64,000 nucleotides of DNA, taken from positions 25,329,763 through 25,393,762 of the forward strand of contig OX463844.1 of NCBI GenBank assembly GCA_949825065.1, written 5' to 3'. Every line of letters begins with the position of its first letter. The stretch's first letter is position 1. The notes below the pieces were generated by a model that ran no database searches, was not told the DNA's origin, and saw nothing but the letters and a program-made list of their open reading frames with translations. A program made the translations under genes and the position numbers. This DNA is from Odontocerum albicorne. Taxonomy: Eukaryota > Arthropoda > Insecta > Trichoptera > Odontoceridae. This document shows positions 1-11,221 of the stretch, in pieces.

Positions 1-640
1 CCCAGTCTAATTTTTACGTAAAGGCCTTATGACATATATACTTTATATCCATCCCGTCAGATATTTATTGAGGCGCTGCATTGAATCCACGCGTTCATAC
101 ATCATTAGGAAAGAGTGACATGTAGAATTGATAACGCATTCCTGAAGGAGAATAGTGATTTTTATAATGTGACGCTTTCAAATTGAAAAAAATGTACCAA
201 AGTTGCTCATTGACAGAGGAATAACGAGGAGTGTGAGTGAATGACTGATGCGGATGTAGAATGTGTGATGAGGACATGATTTAGATGTATTCAAAATTGT
301 GTGCGAGTATTCACATACAGTGTGTGTGATAGTTAAGAATTAAGTGTGCGAAAGGATGTGAATATTTCAGCTAAGTGTTTAAGTATTTAGGAAAAATATA
401 TGAAATTTGTGATTAAGCAATTATACCTTGCCTAGTAATGTGGTTCTCTAAATCTATAAAATAAAGGCTTTTATCATTGTTATATACTTTTATTCTATGT
501 TTCGCCTTTCCGTCAAAACGATTTAAATATTAAATTATGTATTATGGATAGTAAAAATAATTTTAAAAAATTGGTCCACCCTTTCGGGGTTTGGATACAC
601 CGATCTGAAAAATAAAGCTTCGATATAAAATTTAAAACGA
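1..640. other. AT-rich DNA, no gene seen
   Basis: Short frames only, no recognisable protein or RNA. Positions 200-360 are rich in GTGTGA-type motifs. Nothing else stands out. Confidence 0.5.
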
Positions 641-649
641 AACATAGTA

Positions 650-1192
650 AAGGGTCTTTCAAATTGAGCGGTTTTTTAAATTCATTTTTTTAAATTCTTG
701 AATAAAACACACCATTTGCTTTGATTTCAAAAAAACTTTTTATTGGTCATTGAAGTATAATGTATAACATTTAAATACAAAAAATAATATTCGCCAAATG
801 TCCACCTCTTGCAGCTCGCCATATGTTCACTCTTTTGTCAAAATTTTCGATGACATTTTTGAATAATTGCGGTTCTAACTCACCAATAACGCGAATAATT
901 TCGTCCTTCAGTTCAGGAATTTATTGGGGGTCATTCTTAGACCTGGTTTTTCACGTAACTCCAGAGAAAAAAGGCCAACGGTGTCAGATCACATGATCTC
1001 GGTGGCCAATTAACATCACCGTTTCCGGAGATTACAATACATAAAATAATTCAATTGAACGCGTTGTTGTATTGCATACGGCCCCATTTTTATAAATGTC
1101 ATACATTACACTTTTCAAATGTCACAAGACCCAGGCAAGTTCGCGACGCACATCCAATAATTAAAAAAAACCGCTCAATTTGAAAGACCCTT
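650..1192 (-). mobile_element. Deleted Tc1/mariner-type element with terminal inverted repeats
   Basis: The ends are inverted repeats (AAGGGTCTTTCAAATTGAGC at 650 and its complement ending at 1192), each next to a TA dinucleotide (648-649 and 1193-1194), the target duplication of the Tc1/mariner superfamily. The minus strand between them reads as the C-terminal part of a transposase: NWPPRSCDLTPLAFFLW at 961-1011, then frames resembling the family's C-terminal tail (IENFDKRVNIWRAARGG) down to about 790. The family usually has D-F-F after T-P-L; here it is A-F-F, so the last catalytic Asp is lost. At 543 bp the element lacks the N-terminal half and is non-autonomous. Frames are broken; this is a fossil. 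Confidence 0.8.
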
Positions 1193-1199
1193 TAGAAAC

Positions 1200-1600
1200 G
1201 TGAAATCTTAATATATTACATTTTGCGTTTCTATGGCAACGACAAAGTAGTATGGCAGTAGTTACGTGGAAATATGTCAACAATTATATATTTTTTAAGG
1301 AACATTCGGGAAATGTAAAACAAGATAACTATTTCCAGCTAATGATGCGCGCATCATGCACATATATTGCGGGTAGACGCTGTTGTAGCGCATTTTATGC
1401 AGCACCGCAGGAAAAATAACTGGCGGATGCAAAGCACGCAAGGCAATCGAGTTGCGACGCCGATGCAGTTTTATTGTAGAATAACAAAAATGCATGTCAG
1501 TTGTCCAAATAGCAGTGCATAGCGACTTGACTCTGTGTTGATTAAACATTTTTATATCGGGTGACTGGAAGTCGATGCTTTCTTTTGCAGGAAGTGAAGT
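1200..1600. other. Unassigned, locally GC-richer stretch
   Basis: Positions 1340-1480 hold several CpG-containing words (GCGCGCATCATGCAC, GCGACGCCGATGC) in otherwise AT-rich DNA. The minus strand has an 84-codon frame (1295-1549) that I do not recognise. It could be a transposon remnant, but no paired termini were found. Confidence 0.3.
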
Positions 1601-1611
1601 ACGTGAAATAG

Positions 1612-1830
1612 ATGACCTCCGTAGCCTAGTTGGTAAGACGCTTGTCTTCCAGCCCAGAGGTTGCAGGTTCGATTTATGATGGAACCCAGAGTTTTTTTTA
1701 AAAAGATTCCAGTCTGGTTATCACTTAATTCCTCTTTAACTTCTCTGCTTGGTTGATATTGCCATTTGGAAATAAATCCGCCAGGTTGTACTGTATACAA
1801 CGATAGTGTAATACAATACAAAGTAAACTT
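1612..1830 (+). repeat. SINE family A, near full length
   Basis: A tRNA-like head (GCCTAGTTGGTAAGACGC as box A region, GGTTCGATTT as box B) is followed by a T-rich linker and a body containing CCAGTCTGG, TTGGTTGATATTGCCATTTGG, and a terminus near GTACTGTATACAACG. The same arrangement recurs throughout the window, so this is a polymerase III-type SINE. The second A-family copy at 1878-1995 faces it tail to tail. Confidence 0.75.
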
Positions 1831-1877
1831 GAAGTATACTATGAAAATGTGTCGTTTGTATTCTTCTATAATATACA

Positions 1878-1995
1878 ACCCTTTCGTCGTATACATTACA
1901 ACCTGGTGGGCTTATTTTCATGTGGCAATCTCTTTCAACTAACCAGAAAAGAAGGTAATGGCATCTTTGAGGCTCCCTAGTGGTTCCAGCTCCCA
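1878..1995 (-). repeat. SINE family A, tail half
   Basis: Reverse-oriented 3' body of family A: ACAACCTGGTGGGCTTATTT, CATGTGGCAATCTCTTTCAAC and the segment up to the missing head. It is tail to tail with the copy at 1612-1830, so the pair could fold back. Confidence 0.65.
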
Positions 1996-1999
1996 AAAA

Positions 2000-3130
2000 G
2001 TATCAATTAATCACCTATTTGTAAGTAATAAAAAAGTTTAAATATCAACACCCAATGAAGAAGCGAGATACGTCTTTATATATATTTTTTTAAATGAATA
2101 CCTTAAATAACGGTTAAACATTTACATTATATTAACACGATTTTTTGCTTGTATTTATCTCCTCTGATGCCCCCCTTCAATATTACATATTAATAACGTC
2201 ACATCATAAAAAAAATCTGACACGGTTAGTAACGTATTGCTATTATAGAATCGCCATTCATTGAACTTGTGGAAAAAAATAATGCCTATCTAGCCCCTAG
2301 TTTTATTTTTCTACGTCGATTTCCACCCAACAACCAGAGACACCTAAAGTATTGTATAATATACGGGAAACCATATATGTATATTTTTAAATAAAAAACA
2401 ATTGTCATACATAAGATTTTAATCACGGAATGAGGCATTTAAAAAATAAGAAGAAAATGCGAACAAAATGTCGCATAATACTACGAGGATAGGCTGAAAA
2501 GTTTGCCGCTTTAAAAAAAAACACACCAGAACACGCTCCTACATAAAGAAAACAAAATATTTATGGAATGAAAATATAACTATGTACAACTTTCAAATTT
2601 TATATTTTTATCACGATAAAATGAGCTGCACTTTTACTTAGAACACTTATTATAATTTCATTTTATGACCATAACGAAAAAAATGTAGACGAGGTAATAG
2701 ATGTTGGTTGCAATAGAAAAAATCGGAAATGTTCAAGGATTATTTTGTAATAGATACTTTAATCATAATTGAAGCAATGAAAATAATTCGAGATATAAAG
2801 AGAGCAGTTGGATAAAAAAACAATTAACATTGTACGATAAATGATTTGTTATCATTGTAGCATTTCGATGTTTTCATATAGATTTGCAAGAGTTCCAACG
2901 TACAGAGAGATAAGAATATATTGTTTTGTACATTTAAGTCAGTAATTTCCGTTAATCTCAGCATAACGAGATTATAAATTGATAAGCTACGGTCGTTTTG
3001 TTTGAGTGACGCAATCCAAGGATAAAAACAAGAGTTTATCTCTTTTAATATGAAACGAGATGAAATACAATTTTAGTAAAGGAATATTTTTCTTGTAATA
3101 CGTATTTCACGTTTCGATGACCAGGTGAGT
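2000..3130. other. AT-rich DNA, no gene seen
   Basis: No frame or RNA recognised. TAGGCTGAAAAGTTTGCCGC at about 2491-2510 resembles a mariner terminal repeat, but no matching partner was found. Confidence 0.4.
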
Positions 3131-3157
3131 CTTCGTATTCATGGACCGCATTCTTAC

Positions 3158-3216
3158 CAAGATCCCACGTTCTTAGACAAGATCCCACGTTCTTAGCCAA
3201 GATCCACGTTCTTAGC
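3158..3216. repeat. 20-bp tandem repeat, three copies
   Basis: CAAGATCCCACGTTCTTAGM is repeated at 3158, 3178 and 3198; the third copy is one base shorter. Confidence 0.85.
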
Positions 3217-3583
3217 CAATATCAAATTCGTATAACTTGTTCATATCTTCGCTTCATGCAGCCACTGGACAATAAGAAGCAAACACATACAAAACTTGAC
3301 GCATAAATAAATATATGTTACGTATAAAAGATCCAACTCAAAAATCAAAACTTCTTAGATCTCAGTAATTTTCATTTGCAAAAAAATTAATCGGTGCATA
3401 CTCGTATACTGTGTCTCTTTGAAGGAACAAATAGAGGCAGAACCATTCAACTAGTACAGCGATCTACTAGAAGTCAATTCTTTCAAATACTGGTTTCTAC
3501 TTTGATGTTGAAGGGATTAAAGACACGCACAGTTTGTCATAAGACCGGTGAATCACAGGGGCTACCAAACCTGTTTAAACCGA

Positions 3584-4772
3584 AACCGGTTACCCGGTTA
3601 TTTGGCCAATTGAAAAATAATTCAAAAGCGGTCTTCTTTATTCAGTTAACCGATTACAAGTTTTATTTAATCCAGCAACATTAGTTATGTTGCTTTGGTG
3701 TAGCGTTTGATCATAGCTTCAAACTCAACGTGTTATTTCACAGTTGTCATTTTTATGATCATCTTGACGCCCACGTCCATTTAACTAGATTGCCAAGTTT
3801 TTCTAATCTCAAAAATTCATAAATAAATAATTCATATAATGAGCATTCAGAATAAAGGTATTTTAAATGTAAATACATTGATGCGTTTGCAAACATCCCT
3901 CAATCTTATGATAACATGTACGAGTATATGTCATAAGAAAGTTAGTGCTTATCTTTAAATGTAAATACATTGATGCGTTTGCAAACATCCCTCAATCTTA
4001 TGATAACATGTACGAGTATATGTCATAAGAAAGTTAGTGCTTATCTTTAAATGTAAATACATTGATGCGTTTGCAAACATCCCTCAATCTTATGATAACA
4101 TGTACGAGTATATGTCATAAGAAAGTTAGTGCTTATCTTTAAATGTAAATACATTGATGCGTTTGCAAACATCCCTCAATCTTATGATAACATGTACGAG
4201 TATATGTCATAAGAAAGTTAGTGCTTATCTTTAAATGTAAATACATTGATGCGTTTGCAAACATCCCTCAATCTTATGATAACATGTACGAGTATATGTC
4301 ATAAGAAAGTTAGTGCTTATCTTTAAATGTAAATACATTGATGCGTTTGCAAACATCCCTCAATCTTATGATAACATGTACGAGTATATGTCATAAGAAA
4401 GTTAGTGCTTATCTTTAAATGTAAATACATTGATGCGTTTGCAAACATCCCTCAATCTTATGATAACATGTACGAGTATATGTCATAAGAAAGTAAGTGC
4501 TTATCTTTAAATGTAAATACATTGATGCGTTTGCAAACATCCCTCAATCTTATGATAACATGTACGAGTTTATGTCATAAGAAAGTTAGTGCTTATTTTT
4601 AAATGTAAATACATTGATGCGTTTGCAAACATCCCTCAATCTTATGATAACATGTACGAGTATATGTCATAAGAAAGTTAGTGCTTATCTTTAAAAAAAT
4701 ATACTCGTATATCATATATAGTATACATTTTTTTTTTCGTTTCTTGGATGGGAAAATAACCGGGAATCGGTT
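3584..4772. mobile_element. Possible element bounded by inverted repeats and carrying a minisatellite
   Basis: AACCGGTTACCCGGTTATTT (3584-3603) recurs in inverted form at 4750-4772 (complement reads AACCGATTCCCGGTTATTTT). The pair frames the 92-bp minisatellite at 3863-4696. DNA transposons often carry internal minisatellites, but no target duplication or transposase was identified, so the class is unknown. Confidence 0.35.
3863..4696. repeat. Minisatellite, 92-bp unit, nine copies
   Basis: Unit starts (GTAAATACATTGATGCG) fall at 3869, 3961, 4053, 4145, 4237, 4329, 4421, 4513 and 4605, exactly 92 bp apart. Copies are almost identical: single changes at about 4495 (GTAAGT for GTTAGT), 4569 and 4597. 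Each unit holds an inverted repeat CTTATGA...TCATAAG around GTACGAGTATA. The homogeneity points to recent expansion or gene conversion. Confidence 0.97.
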
Positions 4773-4799
4773 AGTCGAAATTAGGTAGTTAATTGAAAG

Positions 4800-5030
4800 A
4801 TCTACAGATAATGCTGTATAATCCGGAATGCTTAGTAAACACTAGATCACATGAGCGGGAGTACCATGCGGTAGATATGAGAATGCTGGGAGTTGACCGG
4901 AGTAGACGTCGAGGACGTCCAAAATAATGGATGGATTGTGTGGCGGAGAATATCCGAACACTGAAAATGGCGAGTGGTCTTGTCCACAACAGGAAACTCT
5001 GCAGAGATATAATTCTATTTTCTATAATAA
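4800..5030 (+). pseudogene. Non-LTR retrotransposon 3' coding fragment (RTE-like)
   Basis: The plus strand reads SRRRGRPK, stop, WMDCVAENIRTLKMASGL from about 4900, then LVHNRKLCRD. This Gly-Arg-Pro-x-x-Arg/stop-Trp-x-Asp tail is typical of the C-terminus of RTE-like endonuclease/reverse transcriptases common in insect genomes. The in-frame stop and missing upstream domains make it a dead fragment. Confidence 0.6.
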
Positions 5031-5079
5031 TTTTAACTCGTCCTTTTCTCAGTTTTCTTCTTTCACTGATCATTTATTT

Positions 5080-6070
5080 TTATTAGAATAAACTCATATT
5101 GCAAAAGACTTAAGTTGCATTTGCTTAAATATCTTAAGCATAATTATTGTGGCTTGAATATATTTTTGCATATCTGTCTTTATGTTTTATAAATGCATAC
5201 CGACATACGTATTGTATGTGTGCACGGAAATACATATGCACTATATTCGTATTGAGTAGCACGTGTAAGAGTTGCTGTTCTTTATTAAACGTTCCGGGTC
5301 AATATAAATTAGTATAAGATGCGAACAACCATTCACTCTTCCGTTGGATATGTGCCAAGCTGAAATAAAAATTACTGAGAAATAATTTTTTAAATGTCAC
5401 CTTTCGATAGTGTTTCGCGATAATATATGGTTATTCAAGAATGAAAAAAATATACAAAACTTCTTTCCAGGTGTGGAATGTTGTGTTGAATGATCAGGTC
5501 GAGACTTACAGCGTGAGGGAGCAATATGGTTCAATTTTTGGTTAATTTTATTCTAAATTTAAAATCACTATACTTATTTTATCTTCTTACAATGTACGAA
5601 TGACTTCCACCATTAAAATAATACATATTTAAATTAATACATTTTGTAATTTAGTGTGCGGATTATTACAAAATGAAGATGTTATAAAGTATGAACATAA
5701 AAACATTAACATAATTCATACAAAACTATTACCAGCAGAAGTACACCCACACACACACACTACTATAAAGACAAGCACACACAGGTAGGTGGTCAAGTTA
5801 TTTTGAAGAGAGAAGTTTCCTGGAGGTGTGCAGGAGCTACACAAATAAACACTGGATGCTGTAACTAGACTGGAAAGGAGAAATTGCGTTTGACTTCCGC
5901 ATGCTGAAGATAGCAAATATAGGTACATTATTATTGGAAATTCGCATATTAAAAAATACACTGTAATTAGGCAAATAAAATTATTTCTAGCATTTCTGCC
6001 ATATTTTTGTGCAGTAAAAAGAATTACCATTTTGTACTAATATACGGTTAATATATGATATAATAATAAT
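5080..6070. other. AT-rich DNA with a short CA run
   Basis: No gene recognised. A (CA)n run lies at about 5744-5761 and an (ATA)n run at about 6059-6075, next to the following satellite. Confidence 0.5.
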
Positions 6071-6075
6071 AATAA

Positions 6076-6483
6076 AAATACAACATATCATATATAGCGC
6101 CGTTTAGAGAGTAGACACTCCTCAAGAGCGCTCTAAATGCATTCATTACACAATATAAACACTCGATATGACTAAATACAACATATCACACAATATATAG
6201 CGCCGTTTAGAGAGTAGACACTCCTCAAGAGCGCTCTAAATGCATTCATTACACAATATAAACACTCGATATGACGAAATACAACATATCATATAATATA
6301 TAGCGCCGTTTAGAGAATAGACACTCCTCAAGAGCGCTCTAAATGCATTCATTACACAATATAAACACTCGATATGACGAAATACAACATATCATACAAT
6401 ATATAGCGCCGTTTAGAGAGTTGACACTCCTCAAGAGCGCTCTAAATGCATTCATTACACAATATAAACACTCGATATGACTA
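6076..6483. repeat. Satellite, 103-bp unit, four copies
   Basis: The motif TATAGCGCCGTTTAGAGA recurs with AGCG at 6096, 6199, 6302 and 6405, exactly 103 bp apart. Copies differ at few positions (GAGAGTAG, GAGAATAG, GAGAGTTG). Each unit contains TTTAGAG...CTCTAAA, a stem with the loop GACACTCCTCAAGAGCG. Confidence 0.96.
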
Positions 6484-6489
6484 AAATAA

Positions 6490-7420
6490 CATTAATTGAT
6501 GAGAACGTCACGGTGTTTGCTACCGCACATCTGGATTCTACTTTTAAATAAGCTTTTAAAAAATAATTTCGTATAAATATTTGGGATAAGCGCATCACAT
6601 TGTTCAATATACGATCAGAGAGAAAATGTTAAATGATATATTATTTGAATAAAGTAAACTTGAAAAAATTGATGAACTTTGATTTGATTTTATTTATACA
6701 TTTTTCATACCAAGTTTAGATTAAAGTAATTTGTGACAACTCGGATAAAAACAGGAAAATATATTTGAAAAAATATCCACAAACAAAAAGGATGGCATTA
6801 TGTATAAAAACCCGTTATGTAAAGTGAAAAACTTTTTTATTTTAAAATAAAGAAATATTGAAATACTTCACCAATGAGGAAAATCTTAGCTTTAAATAAA
6901 CCAGTGAAATAAATACAAAGAGCAAATTAAATGTGAACGCCAACTGTAAAACATCAGTAGCAACTTTTTACGATGTAAAGTATTCCACTCTGCTATTTAT
7001 AATATAATATATACAATGGTATGAAAATAATTATTTTCAATTATTATTATAAATAAAACTTCGTGTTTCAACAAGCGTTAGCATAAGATTCCTCTTTCTT
7101 GAACAATTTCTAACAATAGATGAGATACGTCGAAGTTCTAAGGTACTTAAACAATAAAATAAAATTTAGGATTAAAAAATGAACAGAGATCATAATATCC
7201 TAGAGCCATAAACATTTTTAAAATAAGCTACCAGCCAGCAATGTTATTTTGACAAATGCGTTTAAAAGTACACTTAAACACTGTTAAATTTAATTGATGT
7301 ATTTTTCGTTTATGGTAATTATCTTGCCTTTTGTGTGAAAATGTTGTTATTTCAAATTGATATTGATCTTGAAATTGATAGTATTATTTTTATCATTTTA
7401 CTTGCACAATTTGAAAAATA
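6490..7420. other. AT-rich DNA, no gene seen
   Basis: No coding frame, RNA gene or paired repeat recognised. Confidence 0.5.
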
Positions 7421-7427
7421 ATTATAC

Positions 7428-7625
7428 GACGATTTCCGTCGACAAGTTGGTAAAGCGCCTCTCTTCCAACCCAGGGGTTGCTGGTTCGATTCCCGTTGGC
7501 ATTCAATTTTTTTAAAAAGGATTTCAGTCTGATTTCCGCTTAAGACTTGTTTACCATCTTTTTGGTTGGTTGGAAGATATTGCCACACAATACACCCGCC
7601 AAATTGCATTATATACAATGAAAAT
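7428..7625 (+). repeat. SINE family A, near full length
   Basis: tRNA-like head (ACAAGTTGGTAAAGCGCC, then box B GGTTCGATTCCC), T-run linker, TTCAGTCTGATTTCCGC, TTGGTTGGAAGATATTGCC, and a tail at GCATTATATACAATGAAA. Confidence 0.75.
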
Positions 7626-8253
7626 CTAAAACAACATAAACGAATGTTTACTTACATTATTTTAAATCGGAGAAAACAGTCACAGTTTTTTATCTTCAAC
7701 TCTTAAAACCATAGTTGCCATATAATAAATACGTTTATCGATAGCAACATTGTATTGTACATATCTACTAAAATTGCAAATATATTTCAAGATAAAGGAG
7801 ATGAAAATACATTTAAGAGAGAAGCAATCAAAAAGTCTGGGGTCATTTCATAACATACCGCCAGTCGAGATACACCCCTACCAATAGAGGGCGATCCCGG
7901 TTGTGAGGATATCAAATGTTTTTCAACCCACACCATATAAAACGAAAAAGTCCGCCTGATCTCGGGTTTTTTAATATTTATTGGTATTTCGTTAAAAAAA
8001 AATGACACCGTTGGTTGTCCAGTGCTGAAGTTCACTTGACGAAATATAGACAGACCGGATTTAAAAGACTTCACAAACAGGCAAACTTAAAATTAGTTCC
8101 AGGTTCCGAGAAACTGTTGAAGCGTGAGGTTTGGTTAACCTATTTACTTGAACTGGTATAAAATTGTTTTAAATACAAACTTTCAAAAAAGTTAATTTTT
8201 GAAAAAAAAAATGGTACTACACCATTGCCAGAATTTCTCGTACTGTGCTGCTG

Positions 8254-8450
8254 TATTGCGTTACACTTGCGTTGTGTAGTCTTATTGCCATTTGGCATAT
8301 TTCCAATTAATCAGAAAGCTATAATTATGTGAAAACCCCGACTGACACCCTTTATCCAATTCTTCAGGAATCGAACCCAAAATCCCCGGGGTGTAAGATA
8401 ACAGTCTTACCAGCAACGATATGGGGATCACCTGTACTATTTATAGCTCG
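8254..8450 (-). repeat. SINE family A, reverse copy
   Basis: Reverse orientation: tail near 8254 (GTTACACTTGCGTTGTGTA), TTGCCATTTGGCATATTTCC, ending in a box B complement (GGAATCGAACCC) and head around 8400-8450. Confidence 0.65.
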
Positions 8451-8759
8451 CCGCCCGAGTATTTTGCAGGCCTTCCAGAAAGTCACTTCCGTGATGGGAC
8501 AACAAAGTTGGAAGATCGTTGGACCAAGTGTATTGATCTTATGGGAGACTATACTGAGCAATAAAAGTGATTTCCCCCCAAAAAAATGTATTTTCATTTC
8601 CGCTTTCAAAACTTTTTGACTAACCTAGTATGTGCAAAAAAACATTTGATTATTATTAGCGTCCATGCACATGAGACAAAATGTCCTTTAACAGAAATGC
8701 ATTATTACGAAGACAGGAAGTCATTAGTTACGTTCTAAATTACGTGCAAACGTACTACG

Positions 8760-9002
8760 AGTATAACGCCATTTCCCTGTCGGAGTAGGTTGAGGTATCA
8801 CAGTTTGATTTTCCAATACAGATAAACACATTTCGCCTTCTCCGAATCCATAAAACTTATAAAAATCCTTCAATTTTTTGCCTTTCATTCAAAATTTTAT
8901 TGACTTGATACAATCACACTTTCTTTGGTCTTTCTTTACATGTTCCTCTGGCCGCAATGAAAATTTATTTTGTCCGTATTTTTTATTCACTGCTGCCATC
9001 AT
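8760..9002 (-). pseudogene. RTE-like LINE 3' end, downstream part
   Basis: Begins with the recurrent terminal motif ACGCCATTTCCCTGTCGGAG, which on the minus strand reads as the last residues of the RTE-like ORF (L-P-T-P-T-G-K-W-R). Related tails occur at 23388, 39285, 40505 and 59912. The element appears split from the piece at 9300-9720 by a family C SINE. Confidence 0.5.
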
Positions 9003-9026
9003 ATACTGACGTTATAAGAAACATGT

Positions 9027-9285
9027 CCACGCTGTAACACACTGGACTTCAGTGCGGAAGGTCGCCGGTTAGAACCCCGGTGCGCTCTGATCGCCTCACT
9101 TCGGTGTGCCATCGGATTCAGCACAGCGGTGTGGCCTTTGAGTTTACTGGTATGCAACTTACTCACTTAAAGAAGAGAACATATGAAACAAACAAAAACT
9201 CCAGGATACAGCTTCGCTTTCCAACTGAATTCACGTTGGCGAGGCGATCCTCGACTTCGAGGCCCAGCAACAACATATAACATAC
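9027..9285 (+). repeat. SINE family C (tRNA-like head, different body)
   Basis: The head GTAACACACTGGACTTCAGTG, GCGGAAGGTCGCCGG, GTTAGAACCCCGG has a box-B-like segment. The body (CACTTCGGTGTGCCATCGGA, GTGTGGCC, TACAGCTTCGCTTTCCAACTG, GGCGAGGCGATCCTCGACTT, CGAGGCCCAGCAAC) matches the copy at 22436-22806 apart from a missing middle block. Confidence 0.7.
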
Positions 9286-9299
9286 TGATGATTTATTAT

Positions 9300-9720
9300 T
9301 TTTAAGTAAGGTGATAGCATTTTCTATTTCACTTGTATGTTTACATAGCTCTTGTTCTTCGGTAACTTGGTATAGCATAGAGTCTTGGATCGTCCATATA
9401 AAGCTCTGTACAATATTTTTTCTATTCCTTTACTACTTTTATGTCACTTATTTTGTTCCCGTGTCTATATTCAACGATTTATGTTCTAGTTTTGATTTAT
9501 TAGTCGGTAGTTTAACCTTTTTAAAGTTTCGTCCGTCTTTGTTCATTCAATCGTTTTACATGCCCAATCAATCTGTGTTTTTCTTTATTCTGCTTAATCA
9601 TTCCGTATTCTACCATGTCAACCTACGTCTACTTTGCAGTCCACACATTGCTTCAACATTTATTTAGCTCCTTTAAGTATTTTTCCCCTTCCACGTTTCA
9701 CTCACATGTTTATATCAACC
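9300..9720 (-). pseudogene. RTE-like LINE fragment, upstream part
   Basis: Degenerate match, by eye, to the reverse-oriented LINE block better preserved at 40690-40930 (for example TTCATTCAATCGTTTTACAT, then CCCAATCAATCTGTG, compare the 40745 region). It probably continues the fragment ending at 9002. No open frame remains. Confidence 0.35.
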
Positions 9721-9863
9721 TAAGGTATTTTTTACCGATATACCGTATATATTTTCTTCGACCATGGTTAATCATTGCAAAATGATGATTTCACTTAGAA
9801 TTTAGTTTTTTTTTATTTGTCAACATCTGACAAAATGAGACTTGGGACTTACGTCGTCTAGTC

Positions 9864-10226
9864 CAGTGTTTTTTAATTTTTTTCGTGTTTATGGTACTTT
9901 TTTTTTTTCATTTTAATCCACTCTCGGACCAGCATTTTTGTAAAATTAAATAAAAATATTTTTAAAACGAAAAATCTGAGATCAAATATTTATTCTTTAT
10001 ATTTTGACTGAATAAGCAAGAAAAATATAACTTAAATAATGAAAATTATGTAATTAAGATGCACGTTTCTTATTTATTTGTATTTTTGTCTTGATACGGC
10101 TCACACCGTTCGAGAACCAGCACTTTTCCGGTGACAACATTTCAATTTATTTGTATTTTTGTCTTGATACGGCTCACATCGTTCGAGAACCAGTACTTTT
10201 CCGGTGACCACATTTTAATAGCACTA
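9864..10226. mobile_element. hAT-like MITE
   Basis: Begins CAGTGTTTTTTAA and ends with TTAATAGCACTA (complement TAGTGCTATTAA). Flanks are GTCTAGTC (9856-9863) and GTCTAGTG (10227-10234), a 7/8 match to an 8-bp target duplication as made by hAT transposases. It has no coding capacity and contains a 73-bp direct duplication. Confidence 0.45.
10078..10216. repeat. 73-bp direct duplication
   Basis: TTGTATTTTTGTCTTGATAC plus the following segment (GGCTCACAYCGTTCGAGAAC, CAGYACTTTTCCGGTGAC) occurs at 10078 and again at 10151. It lies inside the hAT-like MITE. Confidence 0.9.
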
Positions 10227-10350
10227 GTCTAGTGTATATTCGTCATTGTTTTTTTTTCAGCATTGAATTTAATGAATTTAAAATAACGTTTTATCTGTAT
10301 GCTGTGATAGAAAAACAACAATAACAACATTTTTGTACCATTTTGATCGA

Positions 10351-10560
10351 GATTCCCTTGTGATCGAATATGATTTTCATTCATACTGTGGATGGAAGAT
10401 ACCTATGCACAATCATAATTATAGGCAATCCCTTGTGATCGTATATGATTGTCAGCCACATTGTGAATAGAAGACGTCCATGGACAATTATAATCATAGG
10501 CAATATATTTTTATCGAATATGATTCATCAGCCATAATGTGGATGGAAGATGCCAATGTA
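10351..10560. repeat. Degenerate 75-76 bp tandem repeat, three copies
   Basis: Units begin at about 10351, 10427 and 10502 with RATTCCCTTGTGATCG or a decayed form and share GTGGATGGAAGATRCC. A fourth, separated copy lies at 10850-10912 (ATCCCTTATGACC, TAGCTTGGATGGGAGATGCC). The latter resembles the 3' half of 5S rRNA (TTGGATGGGNGACC), so a 5S-derived origin is possible but unproven. Confidence 0.6.
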
Positions 10561-10929
10561 TGCGTTGGTTTATTGTGTGCAAGCAACTTTTTCTTTAACT
10601 TAGTATGTATTGTTTTTAATAAATTTAACAAACTAATGATTTTTGGTGTAATGGGATTGGTTTTTGATGGGTTGGTTTCACTTGCATACCTCATTATATT
10701 TGAATGTATTATAGCACTTAATACTAGTAATTTATTACAATTATCTCTTATAAAGTGATATTTGTCATTCTTTTTCGATTAAATTAAGGGATACAATCCA
10801 TATAGTGTAGCGTCTGTATATGATATATCACAAAGTGACATATGATGGGCAATCCCTTATGACCAAGTCAGCTATAGCTTGGATGGGAGATGCCTCTACA
10901 TGTGTTGGTGTACTTTGTGTAAGTTGTTG

Positions 10930-11110
10930 GATTTTAGCAAGCCCACGCAAGTAAATCTAAGTTACAAGACAATCGGCGGGTTTAATCTGCTGCAGCTTTT
11001 CAGATTTAGTAAGAGCTATTTTAGTGTTGCTTAATATCACTATAAGAAGTTAATAAGCTACGGAAAAAACGTTAATTCTAAAGTAATATAGACTAAGAGT
11101 AACAAGAGTC
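10930..11110. other. No gene seen
   Basis: Sequence after the fourth 5S-like repeat; nothing recognised. Confidence 0.4.
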
Positions 11111-11114
11111 TGAA

Positions 11115-11170
11115 AGTGAATTATTCAAGAATCGAACCAGGGCGCCTGCTTACTAAGCATTACTAAATAA
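11115..11170 (-). repeat. tRNA-like SINE head, third type
   Basis: Reverse box B (GAATCGAACCAGG) followed by GCGCCTGCTTACTAAGCATT. A related reverse head is at 12565-12630. Only the head is recognisable. Confidence 0.4.
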
Positions 11171-11221
11171 TTGGGACACGATCATTGACAATCATATAAT
11201 AACCGTCAACGCTACATTGAT

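Noticed and set aside
2489..2515. Mariner terminal repeat (TAGGCTGAAAAGTTTGCCGC)
   Set aside because: No inverted partner within several kilobases and no transposase sequence nearby.
3863..4696. CRISPR-like array
   Set aside because: The whole 92-bp unit repeats, including what would be spacers, and the context is eukaryotic; it is a minisatellite.
9311..9667. 118-codon plus-strand frame
   Set aside because: Phe/Ser/Leu-rich, lies opposite a LINE fragment, and has no membrane-protein or secreted-protein logic beyond AT-driven composition.
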